64,000 nt of DNA from Paractinoplanes deccanensis. Lineage in GTDB: Bacteria; Actinomycetota; Actinomycetes; Mycobacteriales; Micromonosporaceae. The position numbers were made by a program, and so were the translations under genes. Under the pieces are notes generated by a model. It was not told where the DNA came from. It was given only the letters and a program-made list of their open reading frames with translations, and searched no databases. Below are positions 20,129 through 29,284 of the stretch, in pieces. The DNA lies in assembly GCF_016862115.1 (NCBI RefSeq), contig NZ_BOMI01000070.1, forward strand, positions 1 through 64,000, given 5' to 3'. Numbering within the stretch: the stretch's first letter is position 1; each line of letters begins with the position of its first letter.

Positions 20129-21118
20129 TCATCTGCCGCCGAGCTGCGCGAGGCCGTCGAAGACGCCGAGATGGGGATAGTCCGTCCGCCAGTCCAGGTA
20201 GGCGGGGTTGCGCGCGGCCACCTCGACGTACGCGTCCTGGGCCATCTCGATCAGCTTGGGCGCGCTGAGCGCCGCCGGCGAGTCGGGATGCCAGCCGATC
20301 ACGTACCGCCAGCGCAGCGGGGCCCCGCGCAGCGGCCGGTGCGCGAGCCCGGCGGGCGCCCGGAACGTCGGCTGGCACAGCCCGAGCGCCGAGCCCGCCT
20401 CGACCATGTCGACGCAGCCGCGGATGTCGCTCTCGAGCACCCGGCGCGGGGTGAAGCCCGCCCGCGCGCACGCCGCCGCGAAGCAGTCGCCGAAGCAGCC
20501 GTCGCCGGTGCCCGCGACCCACTGCTCGTTCGCGAGCTCGGCGAGGTCGACGTCGGTGCCCTTGGCGTTGGGGTGGTCCTCGGGCATCAGCACGCAGACC
20601 GCGTCCACCGCGATCGTCTGCCAGACCAGGCCGTAGTCGGCCGACGGGATCGCGTCGCCGCAGACGCCGACCTGGCAGTAGTCGAGCTTGCCGGCGATCA
20701 CCATGTTGGCCAGCTCGTCGACGTAGTAGGACGCGTACGTGGTGATCTGGGCCTCCGGCTCCGCCATGGAGAGCCGGTGGACCATGCCGCCCAGGATCGG
20801 GCCGCCGATCGCCCCGAACCGGTAGCGGCTCATCCGGCCGTCGCCGGTCGCGCCGGCCAGCCGGGCCGCCTCGTCCTGCAGGCCCTTCATGGCCGGCAGG
20901 AGCACTCGTGCGCGGGCGAGGACCAGTTCGCCGAGCGCGGTGGGGCGCGCGCCCCGGCGGTCGCGCTCGAAGAGCGGGCCGCCGAGGGTTCGTTCGATGC
21001 GCTGCAGCTGCGCGGTCAGCGCGGGCTGGGCCAGGCCCAGTTGCGATGCCGCCTTGGTCACGCTGCCGGTCTCCGCGATGGCGCAGACCACCTTGAGATG
21101 CCGCAGCTCCAGGTTCAT
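20129..21118 (-). CDS. LysR-family transcriptional regulator
   Basis: 329 residues. The winged helix-turn-helix occupies about residues 3-62 (AETGSVTKAASQLGLAQPALTAQLQRIERTLG), followed by the linker helix and a periplasmic-binding-like effector domain (about 95-300). An effector cannot be predicted. The nearest upstream gene on the same strand is the hemerythrin, 100 bases away; no obvious divergent target gene adjoins its start. Confidence 0.9.
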   Translation of the reverse strand: MNLELRHLKVVCAIAETGSVTKAASQLGLAQPALTAQLQRIERTLGGPLFERDRRGARPTALGELVLARARVLLPAMKGLQDEAARLAGATGDGRMSRYRFGAIGGPILGGMVHRLSMAEPEAQITTYASYYVDELANMVIAGKLDYCQVGVCGDAIPSADYGLVWQTIAVDAVCVLMPEDHPNAKGTDVDLAELANEQWVAGTGDGCFGDCFAAACARAGFTPRRVLESDIRGCVDMVEAGSALGLCQPTFRAPAGLAHRPLRGAPLRWRYVIGWHPDSPAALSAPKLIEMAQDAYVEVAARNPAYLDWRTDYPHLGVFDGLAQLGGR

Positions 21119-21218
21119 AGCGTGACGTTAGGGCCACAGAGACATCGATGGCTAGCCCTATGAGCCGCTGAAAGATCCCCCACTTGTGACAAATGGGTTA
21201 ACGAATCCGGCGTTTTCC

Positions 21219-21806
21219 CTACAAATCCTTGGAGTACGTGGTGCGGCGAGTGACGACATCGCGCAATTTGTCCACCACGGCGACGGCCGGATCGACCACC
21301 TTGTTCCACGGCGGGGTCGACGGCGTGGCCGGATGCGGGCGGGTCGGCGCGGCCTCGGCGGCCGTCTCGAACCGGTTGCCGACCCGGATCAGGTCCTCGA
21401 CCGGCACCATCTGCACGAGCACCGGAAGAAGCTCCTCGGCGTCCGCGTCGACATGCCGGCGCACCGCGGCGGCGACGTCGGCGGCGTGCTCGGCGCTGCG
21501 CGATCGTTGCAATTGTTGCAGCGTCACCAGCAGCGCCTGGTCCTCGGCCAGCTCGCGGTCGGCGAGCTCCTCGCCGCCGGGCACGGCCTTGCGGATCGCG
21601 GGGTAGAGATACTGCTCCTCGCAGCTCAGGTGCCGCGACAGCGTGGCGATCACCACGTCCGTGATCTTGCGGTCGCCCGGGTGTGCCAGCATGCGGTCGC
21701 AGAGTCTCAGCAGCTCGCGGTGCTGCTGCGCGACGATGTCGACGACGTTGCGGCCGGTGGTCTCGCCACCCACCGGCGGAAGCGGGGGAAGATTCAGCGA
21801 TGTCAC
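21219..21806 (-). CDS. Hemerythrin HHE-domain protein
   Basis: 195 residues from GTG 21806. Two HHE-type repeats carry the iron-ligand candidates: QQHRELLRLCD, then SRHLSCEEQYLYPAIR, and RRHVDADAEELLPVL. Such proteins bind a di-iron centre and sense or carry oxygen or nitric oxide. The last 50 residues are Pro/Thr-rich and end with a basic tail. The gene is divergent from the M20 peptidase gene, with 78 bases between starts. Confidence 0.85.
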   Translation of the reverse strand: MTSLNLPPLPPVGGETTGRNVVDIVAQQHRELLRLCDRMLAHPGDRKITDVVIATLSRHLSCEEQYLYPAIRKAVPGGEELADRELAEDQALLVTLQQLQRSRSAEHAADVAAAVRRHVDADAEELLPVLVQMVPVEDLIRVGNRFETAAEAAPTRPHPATPSTPPWNKVVDPAVAVVDKLRDVVTRRTTYSKDL

Positions 21807-21884
21807 GGCGCGCCCTATACCCGAAGTGGCGCGGCACACAAACCCCCACGGGCCGTGGTAACAAACGGCTGGTAGGAATAGCGG

Positions 21885-23192
21885 ATGAAGACCACCGCCG
21901 TCGAGGAGGTCAGCGGCATCTGCCGTGACCTGCTGCGCATCGACACCACGAACACCGGCGACCCGCGTACCACCGTCGGCGAGCGCGTCGCCGCCGAGTA
22001 CGTCGCCGAGAAGCTCGGCGAGGTGGGCATCGAGGCCGAGATCCACGAGTCCGCCCCGCGCCGGGCCAACCTGTTCGCCCGCATCCCGGGCGCCGACCGC
22101 AGCCGCGGTGCGCTGATGCTGCACGGGCACCTCGACGTCGTTCCCGCCGACGCGAGCGAGTGGTCGGTCGACCCGTTCTCCGGCGAGGAGAAGGACGGCT
22201 ACCTGTGGGGCCGCGGCGCGATCGACATGAAGGACTTCGACGCGATGATGCTCGCGGTGGTCCGCGAGTGGCAGCGCACCGGCTACGTGCCGCCGCGCGA
22301 CATCGTGCTGATGTACACGGCCGACGAGGAAGCCGGCATGGAGTACGGCTCGCAGTGGCTCGTGCAGAACCACCGCGACGCGTTCGAGGGCGTCACCGAG
22401 GCGGTCGGCGAGGTCGGCGGCTACTCGTTCACCGTCAACGACGACCTGCGCCTCTATCTCGTGCAGACCGCCGAGAAGGGCCTCGACTGGCTGCGCCTGC
22501 ACGCCACCGGGCGGCCGGGGCACGGCTCCTTCGTGCACGACGACAACGCCATCACCACCCTGGCCGAGGCGGTCGCGCGGGTCGGCCGGCACCGCTTCCC
22601 GGTCGAGCTCACCCCGACCGTGCGCACCTTCCTCGAGCAGGTCAGCGACGCGCTGCAGATCGACCTCGACCCGGAGAAGCCCGAGCTGACCATCGCCAAG
22701 CTCGGCCCGATCGCCAGGATCATCGGGGCGACGGTGCGCAACACGGCCAACCCGACGCGCCTGGAGGCGGGCTACAAGGACAACGTGATCCCCGGCCGGG
22801 CGTCGGCCACCATCGACTGCCGCACCCTGCCCGGGCACGCCGACAGCTTCCTGGCCGAGCTGCGCGAGCTGATCGGCCCCGGCGTCGAGATCGAGCACGT
22901 CTCGCAGCAGACGGCGGTCGAGACCGAGTTCGACGGCGAGCTCGTCGACGCGATGGGCGAGGCGCTGCGGGCCGAGGACCCGGGGGCGCGCACGATCCCG
23001 TACATGATGTCCGGCGGCACCGACGCCAAGGCGTTCTCCACCCTCGGCATCCGCTGCTTCGGCTTCGCCCCGCTGAAGCTCCCCGCTGACCTGGCCTTCA
23101 GCTCCTTGTTCCACGGCATTGACGAGCGGGTCCCGGTCGAGGGACTAGAGTTCGGCGTGCGTGTGCTCGACCGACTCCTCCGAAACAGCTGA
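21885..23192 (+). CDS. M20-family metallopeptidase
   Basis: 435 residues of the M20/ArgE/DapE group. Metal-site motifs are LHGHLDVVPAD (His and Asp), GAIDMKDFDA (bridging Asp), TADEEAG (catalytic Glu pair) and a late SSLFHGIDERV (His). The central GRPGHGSF marks the dimerisation domain. The enzyme would hydrolyse an amide or peptide bond in a small substrate; which one is unknown. It is followed 21 bases later by the conserved acidic protein gene. Confidence 0.9.
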   Translation: MKTTAVEEVSGICRDLLRIDTTNTGDPRTTVGERVAAEYVAEKLGEVGIEAEIHESAPRRANLFARIPGADRSRGALMLHGHLDVVPADASEWSVDPFSGEEKDGYLWGRGAIDMKDFDAMMLAVVREWQRTGYVPPRDIVLMYTADEEAGMEYGSQWLVQNHRDAFEGVTEAVGEVGGYSFTVNDDLRLYLVQTAEKGLDWLRLHATGRPGHGSFVHDDNAITTLAEAVARVGRHRFPVELTPTVRTFLEQVSDALQIDLDPEKPELTIAKLGPIARIIGATVRNTANPTRLEAGYKDNVIPGRASATIDCRTLPGHADSFLAELRELIGPGVEIEHVSQQTAVETEFDGELVDAMGEALRAEDPGARTIPYMMSGGTDAKAFSTLGIRCFGFAPLKLPADLAFSSLFHGIDERVPVEGLEFGVRVLDRLLRNS

Positions 23193-23213
23193 CCCGGGAA
23201 GGACCCACCTCAC

Positions 23214-23888
23214 ATGACCGACCAGAACGCGGAGCTCGACGCTGCCCTCGAGCGCGTCGTGGAGGCCGCCCGGGCGCACCTCGCGGCGGTCAAGGCGGCC
23301 GAGGGCCGCATGGACGACGACGACGTCTGGCAGGCGTACGTCAACCTCAACAACACCTCCTTCGCGTACGACGAGAAGATGCTCGAGGCGTACGGCGAGG
23401 TGACGCCCTGGGACGTCGAGTCGATCGACCCGGACGAGGCCGACCAGCGCTTCGGCCTCGGCGTCGACGGCTTCGACCCGGCCGAGTCCACCGACCCGTA
23501 CCCGCAGGTCATCTCCGTGCGCCAGCGCCGCGACTACCGCGTGCCGAGCATCTCGGCGCTGCTGCGGCGCGCCGAGGTGGCCCGGCGCAGCGCGGTGCCC
23601 GAGGACGAGGACCCGGGCGCTGTCGAGACGGTCGGCGAGGCCGTGCTCGAGCTGCTCCAGGCGGGCGACGGGTCGCTGTCGTCGCTGGACGTGCCCGAGC
23701 TGGAGCCGCTCGACGGCCTGCTGACCGTGAGCGAGATCTCCGAGCCGCTCGACCTGGAGGCGTTCGAGGACTCCGACGGCGACGGCCCGTTCGCCCCGAA
23801 GCCCGGTGACCTGCTGGTGGGCCGCCTCGACGAGCACCCTTACCTGCCGGACGAGGAAGAGGACCACGCCGGTCACCACCACCACTGA
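23214..23888 (+). CDS. Conserved acidic protein of unknown function
   Basis: 224 residues, strongly acidic, with no membrane segment or recognised domain. Helical N-terminus (ERVVEAARAHLAAVKAAEG), a middle region with VWQAYVNLNNTSFAYDEKMLEAYGEVTPWDV and RQRRDYRVPS, then an Asp/Glu-rich C-terminal third. It ends DEEEDHAGHHHH; the natural His run could bind metal. Co-oriented with the M20 peptidase gene, 21 bases after it, and closed by a strong terminator. No function can be assigned. Confidence 0.78.
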   Translation: MTDQNAELDAALERVVEAARAHLAAVKAAEGRMDDDDVWQAYVNLNNTSFAYDEKMLEAYGEVTPWDVESIDPDEADQRFGLGVDGFDPAESTDPYPQVISVRQRRDYRVPSISALLRRAEVARRSAVPEDEDPGAVETVGEAVLELLQAGDGSLSSLDVPELEPLDGLLTVSEISEPLDLEAFEDSDGDGPFAPKPGDLLVGRLDEHPYLPDEEEDHAGHHHH

Positions 23889-23896
23889 AGTTGTCC

Positions 23897-23940
23897 TACT
23901 GAGAAGGGCCCGTCCGCGAGCGGACGGGCCCTTCTCAGTA
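23897..23940. terminator. Strong bidirectional hairpin terminator
   Basis: A perfect 20-bp stem (23897-23916 with 23921-23940) with a CGAG loop, between convergent genes. The right arm contains the TGA stop (complement of 23935-23937) of the minus-strand DUF5703 gene, so the last codons of that gene form part of the stem. Confidence 0.92.
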
Positions 23941-24126
23941 GCTCAGCCCCGGCTGCGGGGTGGGCTGCACACGGCGGCGGAGCATCACCTTGCGGGTGCC
24001 GTCCCGGAAGAGCTGGACGCGGGCCAGCTCCCATCCCGAGAACTCCGCCTGAATGGCGAGCTGCGCCGCCGCGGTCAACCTGTCGACATTTGATGGCAAC
24101 CGCAGCGGCGCGTATTCGTAGTCCAT
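23935..24126 (-). CDS. DUF5703-like small conserved protein
   Basis: 63 residues from ATG 24126, five bases downstream of the stop of the membrane protein gene. The sequence MDYEYAPLRLPSNVDRL, GWELARVQLFRDGTRKVMLRRR is the pattern of a small actinobacterial family (DUF5703) with a predicted alpha/beta fold. Function unknown. Its stop codon lies within the terminator stem. Confidence 0.75.
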   Translation of the reverse strand: MDYEYAPLRLPSNVDRLTAAAQLAIQAEFSGWELARVQLFRDGTRKVMLRRRVQPTPQPGLSY

Positions 24127-24131
24127 GCGAT

Positions 24132-25193
24132 CTAATATGCTCCCGCCGCCCGCGCGGGCACCAGCCCCGGAGCCCGGCATTCCTGGCAGGCCGGGCGGCG
24201 CCGCAGGTGATATCCGAGCGTCGCGGCGCCCAGCGCCAGGCTCCAGAACGGCCAGGTCGCCATGGGGGCGGCCGCCAGGCCGTTGCCGGTGATCATCTCC
24301 AGCCCCTCCGGGTCGGCGAAGAACGCCACCGAGGCCGACATCACAAAGATCGACACCAGGGTCGCCGGCACGGTGGCCATCCTGATCGGCACCCGCCGGC
24401 CGGCCAGGCCGACCATCCAGCGCGGGAACACCTCGCCCCACCGCTGGGTGAGGCCCAGCGTGAGGATCGCGCCGGCGGCCGCGAAGCCGCCCAGGCCGAG
24501 CGCGCCCCAGACCGCCCCGTTCTCGCGCATCTCGTCGAGGAAGTCCGGGGAGATGCCGAGCGGGATGCCGGCCGCCCAGGCGAGCCGCACGACGGCGTAG
24601 AAGAGCGGGATCGCCGCGGCGATGTACGTGGCCCACCGGCCCCAGCGCGCCGCCGACTCCGCCGACGTCCAGCTCGCGCCGCCCGGGCGCCGGCCGCAGT
24701 CCTCGCACGCCCCCGCGGTGCGGAACTGCCAGCGCAGCGCGGCCCGGGCCAGCAGCAGCCCGCCGGCGACCGCGAACACCTGGTTGGCCAGCGTCCAGGT
24801 GAAGATCTCGGAGTAGTCGACCGGCGGGAAGCCGAACGGGAACCCGATGATCAGGATGGGCGCATAGCCGGTGAGCACCAGGAGCCGCATGTCTGGCACG
24901 ACGACCAGCAGGCCCGCCACGAGCAGCCACACGTAGCCGAGCAGCGCGAACCGTGCCCAGCGCGGCGGCCGGGACGTGTCGGCCATGATCAGCAGGGCGA
25001 CCGCGCCGGTCAGCAGCAGGGCGGCGAACAGCGGAGCGCCGGTGTCCGGGCCGAGCCGCGCCAGCACGGCGGTCTGCTCGTCCTGATGGCCCGGGCCGAA
25101 GGGGAAGCCGCGGCCGGTGAGCGTCCAGACCAGCGCGACCGTGCCGTACAGGGCGGCCCATCCGGCCGCCACTTTCTGAGCTGCGTTCGTCAT
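24132..25193 (-). CDS. Multi-pass membrane protein with CxxC pairs
   Basis: 353 residues with about nine hydrophobic segments. Two cytosolic-type Cys pairs are visible: CEDCGRRPG near 165 and CQECRAPG near the C-terminus, suggesting a metal or redox site. No family is recognised. It follows the response regulator by 61 bases on the same strand and precedes the DUF5703 gene, so it may be a target of the kinase/regulator pair upstream. Confidence 0.7.
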   Translation of the reverse strand: MTNAAQKVAAGWAALYGTVALVWTLTGRGFPFGPGHQDEQTAVLARLGPDTGAPLFAALLLTGAVALLIMADTSRPPRWARFALLGYVWLLVAGLLVVVPDMRLLVLTGYAPILIIGFPFGFPPVDYSEIFTWTLANQVFAVAGGLLLARAALRWQFRTAGACEDCGRRPGGASWTSAESAARWGRWATYIAAAIPLFYAVVRLAWAAGIPLGISPDFLDEMRENGAVWGALGLGGFAAAGAILTLGLTQRWGEVFPRWMVGLAGRRVPIRMATVPATLVSIFVMSASVAFFADPEGLEMITGNGLAAAPMATWPFWSLALGAATLGYHLRRRPACQECRAPGLVPARAAGAY

Positions 25194-25254
25194 GCCTCGA
25201 CGATCGCCGTCGCGCGAGCCCGGCGGATCCCTGCGGCGGGTGAGGCGCCTCCCC

Positions 25255-25911
25255 CTAGAGAGGGATGAACCCCGAGCGGTACGCGACGACGACCGCCTGC
25301 GTGCGATCGCGCACCCCGAGCTTGCCGAGCAGGCTTCCGACGTGCGTCTTGACCGTCTCGACGCCGAGGAACAACCGCCCGGCGATCTCGGCGTTGGACA
25401 GGCCCTCAGCCATCAGCGCCAGCACCTCGGCCTCCCGCTCGGTGAGCCGGGCGCCGGGCAGCCCCGCGGCGCGCGCCGGCTGGTAGGCCGCGGCGAGCCG
25501 GCGCACCGCCGAGGGGAACAGCAGCGAGTCGCCGCGGGCCACCACCCGCACCGCCTCGGCTATCTGGGCGGGCCGCGAGCGCTTGAGCAGGAAACCGTCG
25601 GCGCCCGCGCGCAGCGCCTCGTACACGTACTCGTCGTTCTCGAAGGTCGTCACCACGAGCACGCGCGGCTGGGGGTCGAGGTCGCGCTCGCGCAGCAGCC
25701 GGGTCGCCTGGATGCCGTCGAGGCGTGGCATGCGCACGTCCATCAGGACCACGTGCGGCCGCGACCGCACCGCCAGCGGGACCACCTCGGCGCCGTCGCC
25801 GGCCTCACCCACCACCGTCAGGCCGTCCTCGGCGCCCAGGATCGCGCGCAGGCCGGCACGCACCAGCTCGTCGTCGTCCACGATCAGCACGCGCAGCGGC
25901 TCGTCAGTCAT
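25255..25911 (-). CDS. NarL/LuxR-type response regulator
   Basis: 218 residues: receiver domain (1-125) with acidic V-D-D-D, phosphoacceptor D58 in LMDVRMPRLDG and K110, then a LuxR helix-turn-helix (about 150-212, LTEREAEVLALMAEGLSNAEIAGRLF). The start at ATG 25911 overlaps the end of the histidine kinase gene by eight bases, so the two form a two-component pair. Confidence 0.93.
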   Translation of the reverse strand: MTDEPLRVLIVDDDELVRAGLRAILGAEDGLTVVGEAGDGAEVVPLAVRSRPHVVLMDVRMPRLDGIQATRLLRERDLDPQPRVLVVTTFENDEYVYEALRAGADGFLLKRSRPAQIAEAVRVVARGDSLLFPSAVRRLAAAYQPARAAGLPGARLTEREAEVLALMAEGLSNAEIAGRLFLGVETVKTHVGSLLGKLGVRDRTQAVVVAYRSGFIPL

Positions 25912-27094
25912 GGCGTCCTCCCGGCAGGGGCAGGCGCGCCACGACCTGCCACGTCCCGTCGCGCGGCCCGGCGGTCAGCTCCCCGCCGAGCAGCCGCACG
26001 CGCTCGCGCATCCCGTCGAGGCCCCGGCCGCCCGTCGCGGCAGCCTCGTCGCCCACGGCGTTGCGCACCTCGATGACCACCTCGTCGCCGGCCGTGATGC
26101 GCAACGTCGCGCGGCCGGTCCCGTGCTTGGCGGCGTTCGTGAGGGCCTCCTGCACGATCCGGTAGGCCTCGCGGGAGACGGGGGCGGGCAGCGTCCCGGC
26201 GGTGACGGTCGCGTCCACGTCGCCGGTGAGCAGCCGGTCGAGGTCGGCGAGCGTCGGCGCGGGACGCCGGGGCTCGTCCGTGTCGCCGGCGCGCAGCACC
26301 CCGAGGACGGCGTCCAGCTCCTCCAGCGCGTCGCGTCCCCGCTCCTCGATCGTGCCCAGCGCCCGGCGGGCGAACTCCGGGTCGCGGTCGAAGACCGTGC
26401 GGGCCGCGCCCGCCTGCAGCGTCACGGCGGTCAGCGCGTGGCCGACCGAGTCGTGCAGCTCGCGGGCGAGCCGGTTGCGCTCGGCCAGCCGCCGCTCGCG
26501 GGCCTCCAGGGCGGCCAGCCGCTCGGCGGGCGCGGGGCCGAGCAGCACCGGCGCCATGGTGGCGGCGAGCGTGCCGAGGCCGGCGACGGCATAGACCGTG
26601 CCGAGCAGCAGCACGACGCCGGCCGCCGTCCAGCCCCACCGGTCGGCCGGCCCGAGCGGGCCCACCTCGGTGCCGGTCAGCGCGCCGTCGGTGATGCCCA
26701 GCCGCTCGGCGAAGGTGATCAGCGAGAGCGGCACCGCGATGCCCACCGCGGCGGCGACCAGCGCCCCGGAGACCAGGTGAAGGCCGAACCACACCGCGGC
26801 GCGCAGGCGCGTCTCGAGAGCGAGCCGGCCCGGCACCGGCTCGGGCAGGTCGACGCCGAGCAGCGCGCGGACCGCCGAGATCTCCAGCTGGCGGGTGCCG
26901 CCGAGGAAGGGCGGCACGAGGGCGACGGTGACCGCCACGAGCGCCGTGGTCACCACGCCGGCCAGGTTGTCGCCCGGGTCGGCGAGCGCCTGCCCGATCA
27001 GGCCGGTCAGCAGCGCGTACGGCAACAGGACGACCGCCCCGAGCAGCAGGAAGACGCCGCGCCGATAGGTGCCGGCGCTGAGCAGGGGCCGCAG
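25904..27094 (-). CDS. Sensor histidine kinase (HisKA_3), start uncertain
   Basis: A NarL-type kinase: membrane segments in the N-terminal half, dimerisation motif RNRLARELHDSVGHALTAV with the phospho-His, and a HATPase domain (EALTNAAKHG, GRGLDGMRERVRLLGG). TTG 27025 would give 373 residues. The same frame stays open and protein-like upstream (LRPLLSAGTYRRGVFLLLGA, a typical putative-sensor N-terminus) back to the stop of the aldo/keto reductase, with no ATG/GTG/TTG. CTG 27094 is therefore the preferred start, giving 396 residues. Confidence 0.85.
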   Translation of the reverse strand: MRPLLSAGTYRRGVFLLLGAVVLLPYALLTGLIGQALADPGDNLAGVVTTALVAVTVALVPPFLGGTRQLEISAVRALLGVDLPEPVPGRLALETRLRAAVWFGLHLVSGALVAAAVGIAVPLSLITFAERLGITDGALTGTEVGPLGPADRWGWTAAGVVLLLGTVYAVAGLGTLAATMAPVLLGPAPAERLAALEARERRLAERNRLARELHDSVGHALTAVTLQAGAARTVFDRDPEFARRALGTIEERGRDALEELDAVLGVLRAGDTDEPRRPAPTLADLDRLLTGDVDATVTAGTLPAPVSREAYRIVQEALTNAAKHGTGRATLRITAGDEVVIEVRNAVGDEAAATGGRGLDGMRERVRLLGGELTAGPRDGTWQVVARLPLPGGRHD

Positions 27095-27106
27095 GGCGCC
27101 GACCGG

Positions 27107-28102
27107 TCAGCCCTCGCCGTCCGGGTAGCCGACCCCTTCGCGCTCCGGGTAGCCCACGTCGATCGCGGAGACGTCGTCGAGCGCCACGGCGATCTCGGCG
27201 GGCAGGGTCAGTTCCTCGCTCAGCAGCGCGCCCTGGAGCTGCCCGGCCGTGCGCGCACCGAGGATCGGCGCGGCCACGCCCGGCCGGTCGCGCAGCCAGG
27301 CCAGCGCCACCTCGACGGGGGAGACGCCCAGCCCGGCCGCGGCCGTGACGACCGCCTGCACGATGCTGGAGCTGCGCGGCTCGAGATAGGTCTGCACGAA
27401 CGGCGCGAGATGCTCGGTGGCGGCGCGCGAGTCGAGCGGGCGGCCGTTGCGGTACTTGCCGGTGAGCACGCCGCGGCCCAGCGGCGACCAGGCCAGCACG
27501 CCGAAGCCGAGCGCCGCGGCGGCGGGCAGCAGCTCGCGCTCGATGCCGCGCTCCAGCAGCGAATACTCCATCTGGGACGCCACGATCGGCGCGCGCCCGG
27601 GATAGGCGGCCTGCCAGGTGGCGGCGCGCGCGGTCTGCCACGCCGCGAAGTTGGAGACGCCCACGTACCGGACCCGGCCGCTGTCGACCGCGTGGTCCAG
27701 GGCGGACAGTGTCTCCTCGAGCGGGGTCATCGGGTCGTAGCCGTGCACCTGCCACAGGTCGACGTAGTCGGTGCCGAGCCGGCGCAGCGACGCGTCGAGC
27801 GAGCGCAACAGGTTGCCGCGCGAGCCGTCGCGGCGGCGGAACCCGCGCGGGGTCAGGCCCGCCTTGGTGGCGATCACCACCTCGTCGCGGGGGACCAGGT
27901 GGTCGAGCAGCGACCCGATCACCGCCTCGGCGTCGCCGTCGCCGTACACGTCGGCGGTGTCCAGCAGCGTGCCGCCGGCCTCGAGAAAGAGCTTGAGCTG
28001 CGCGGCCGCGTCGTCGGGGTCGGTGTCCCGGCCCCAGGTCATGGTGCCGAGAGCGAGCCGCGAGACCGCCAGCCCGCTTCGGCCGAGCGGTCGCTGTTGC
28101 AT
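27107..28102 (-). CDS. Aldo/keto reductase
   Basis: 331 residues forming the AKR TIM barrel. Catalytic tetrad candidates are Asp and Tyr in LLDTADVYGDGDAE, Lys in VIATKAG and His in WQVHGYD. The NADPH-binding C-terminal part is APILGARTAGQL. The last 15 residues repeat a short motif (VGYPEREGVGYPDGEG). It is the first gene of a minus-strand unit running into the histidine kinase, and is divergent from the LLM oxidoreductase. An inverted repeat GGTCGG-N4-CCGACC (28159-28174) lies between the two starts. Confidence 0.88.
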   Translation of the reverse strand: MQQRPLGRSGLAVSRLALGTMTWGRDTDPDDAAAQLKLFLEAGGTLLDTADVYGDGDAEAVIGSLLDHLVPRDEVVIATKAGLTPRGFRRRDGSRGNLLRSLDASLRRLGTDYVDLWQVHGYDPMTPLEETLSALDHAVDSGRVRYVGVSNFAAWQTARAATWQAAYPGRAPIVASQMEYSLLERGIERELLPAAAALGFGVLAWSPLGRGVLTGKYRNGRPLDSRAATEHLAPFVQTYLEPRSSSIVQAVVTAAAGLGVSPVEVALAWLRDRPGVAAPILGARTAGQLQGALLSEELTLPAEIAVALDDVSAIDVGYPEREGVGYPDGEG

Positions 28103-28231
28103 GAGTGAACCTTATTCAGACAGTCTCCCTAGGGAAATGCTGACGCCCAGGTCGAACGGGTCGGTTACCCGACCGAGATCACCCAGGGTGCTTCAGTAGG
28201 CTGCGAACAGCGAAAACGGGAGGGAGCGCAC

Positions 28232-29284
28232 GTGCGTCTCGGACTGAGCCTCGGCTATCAGGCGGCGTGGACCACGCCGCAGGACCACCTGGCGATGGCG
28301 CAGGAGGCAGACCGGCTCGGCTACGCCGTGGCCTGGTCCGCCGAGGCGTACGGATCCGACACGGTGAGCATGCTCGCGTGGATCGCCGGTCAGACCCAGC
28401 AGATCGACCTCGGCGCCGCGGTGATGCAGATCCCCGCCCGCACCCCGGCGATGACCGCGATGACCGCCGCCACCATCGACACGCTCTCCGGCGGCCGCTT
28501 CCGGCTCGGCCTCGGCGTCTCCGGCCCGCAGGTGTCCGAGGGGTGGCACGGCGTGCGGTTCGGCAAGCCGCTCGCCCGGACCCGCGAATACGTCGAGATC
28601 GTCAAGATGGCGATCGCCCGGCAGCCGGTGTCGTACCAGGGCGAGCACTACACGCTGCCCCTGCCCGACGGGCCGGGCAAGGCGCTGCGGCTCGGCTTCC
28701 ACCCGCCGCGCGAGGCCATCCCGATCTACCTGGCCGCCGTCGGCCCCAAGAACCTCGAGCTCGCCGGCGAGATCGCCGACGGCTGGCTCGCCATCTTCTT
28801 CGCGCCCGACGCCGCCGGGGAGTACCTCCAGCACATCGAGCGGGGCCGCGCCAAGAAGGGCCTCGGCCTGACCGGCTTCGACGTGGCGCCGACCGTGCCC
28901 GTGGTCCTCGGCGACAACGTGGCCTGGTGCGCCGACGTCGTCCGGCCGTACGCGTCGCTCTACGTCGGCGGCATGGGCAGCCGCGAGCAGAACTTCTACA
29001 ACCAGCTCGCCGTGCGCATGGGCTACGCCGACGAGGCCGCCAAGGTGCAGGACCTCTACCTGAGCGGCAAGAAGGCGGAGGCCGCCGAGGCGGTGCCGCA
29101 GGAGTTCATCGAGCGCACCTCCATCCTCGGCAACAAGATCCAGGTCAAGGAGCGGATCAGGCAGTACGCGGCCGCGGGCGTGGGCACGCTGTCGATCAGC
29201 CCGTACGTGGGCGACCTCAAGAGCGGCATCGACACGCTGCGGATCGTCGCCGAGGCGTACGAAGAGTCCGGCGTGGCCGAGTAG
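28232..29284 (+). CDS. F420-dependent LLM-class oxidoreductase
   Basis: 350 residues of the luciferase-like monooxygenase/F420 reductase family (TIM barrel). Motifs include GYAVAWSAEAYGSD, RTPAMTAMTAATIDTLSGGRF and GPKNLELAGEIADGWLA. The GTG start follows GGGAGGGAG at 28219-28227. It lies one base from the histidine phosphatase gene. This gene order up to mshC is conserved in many actinobacteria; the substrate is not known. Confidence 0.9.
   Translation: MRLGLSLGYQAAWTTPQDHLAMAQEADRLGYAVAWSAEAYGSDTVSMLAWIAGQTQQIDLGAAVMQIPARTPAMTAMTAATIDTLSGGRFRLGLGVSGPQVSEGWHGVRFGKPLARTREYVEIVKMAIARQPVSYQGEHYTLPLPDGPGKALRLGFHPPREAIPIYLAAVGPKNLELAGEIADGWLAIFFAPDAAGEYLQHIERGRAKKGLGLTGFDVAPTVPVVLGDNVAWCADVVRPYASLYVGGMGSREQNFYNQLAVRMGYADEAAKVQDLYLSGKKAEAAEAVPQEFIERTSILGNKIQVKERIRQYAAAGVGTLSISPYVGDLKSGIDTLRIVAEAYEESGVAE

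Noticed and set aside
23870..23888. C-terminal His run as an engineered tag
   Set aside because: Only four His after natural acidic sequence, followed by a native terminator; nothing suggests a construct.
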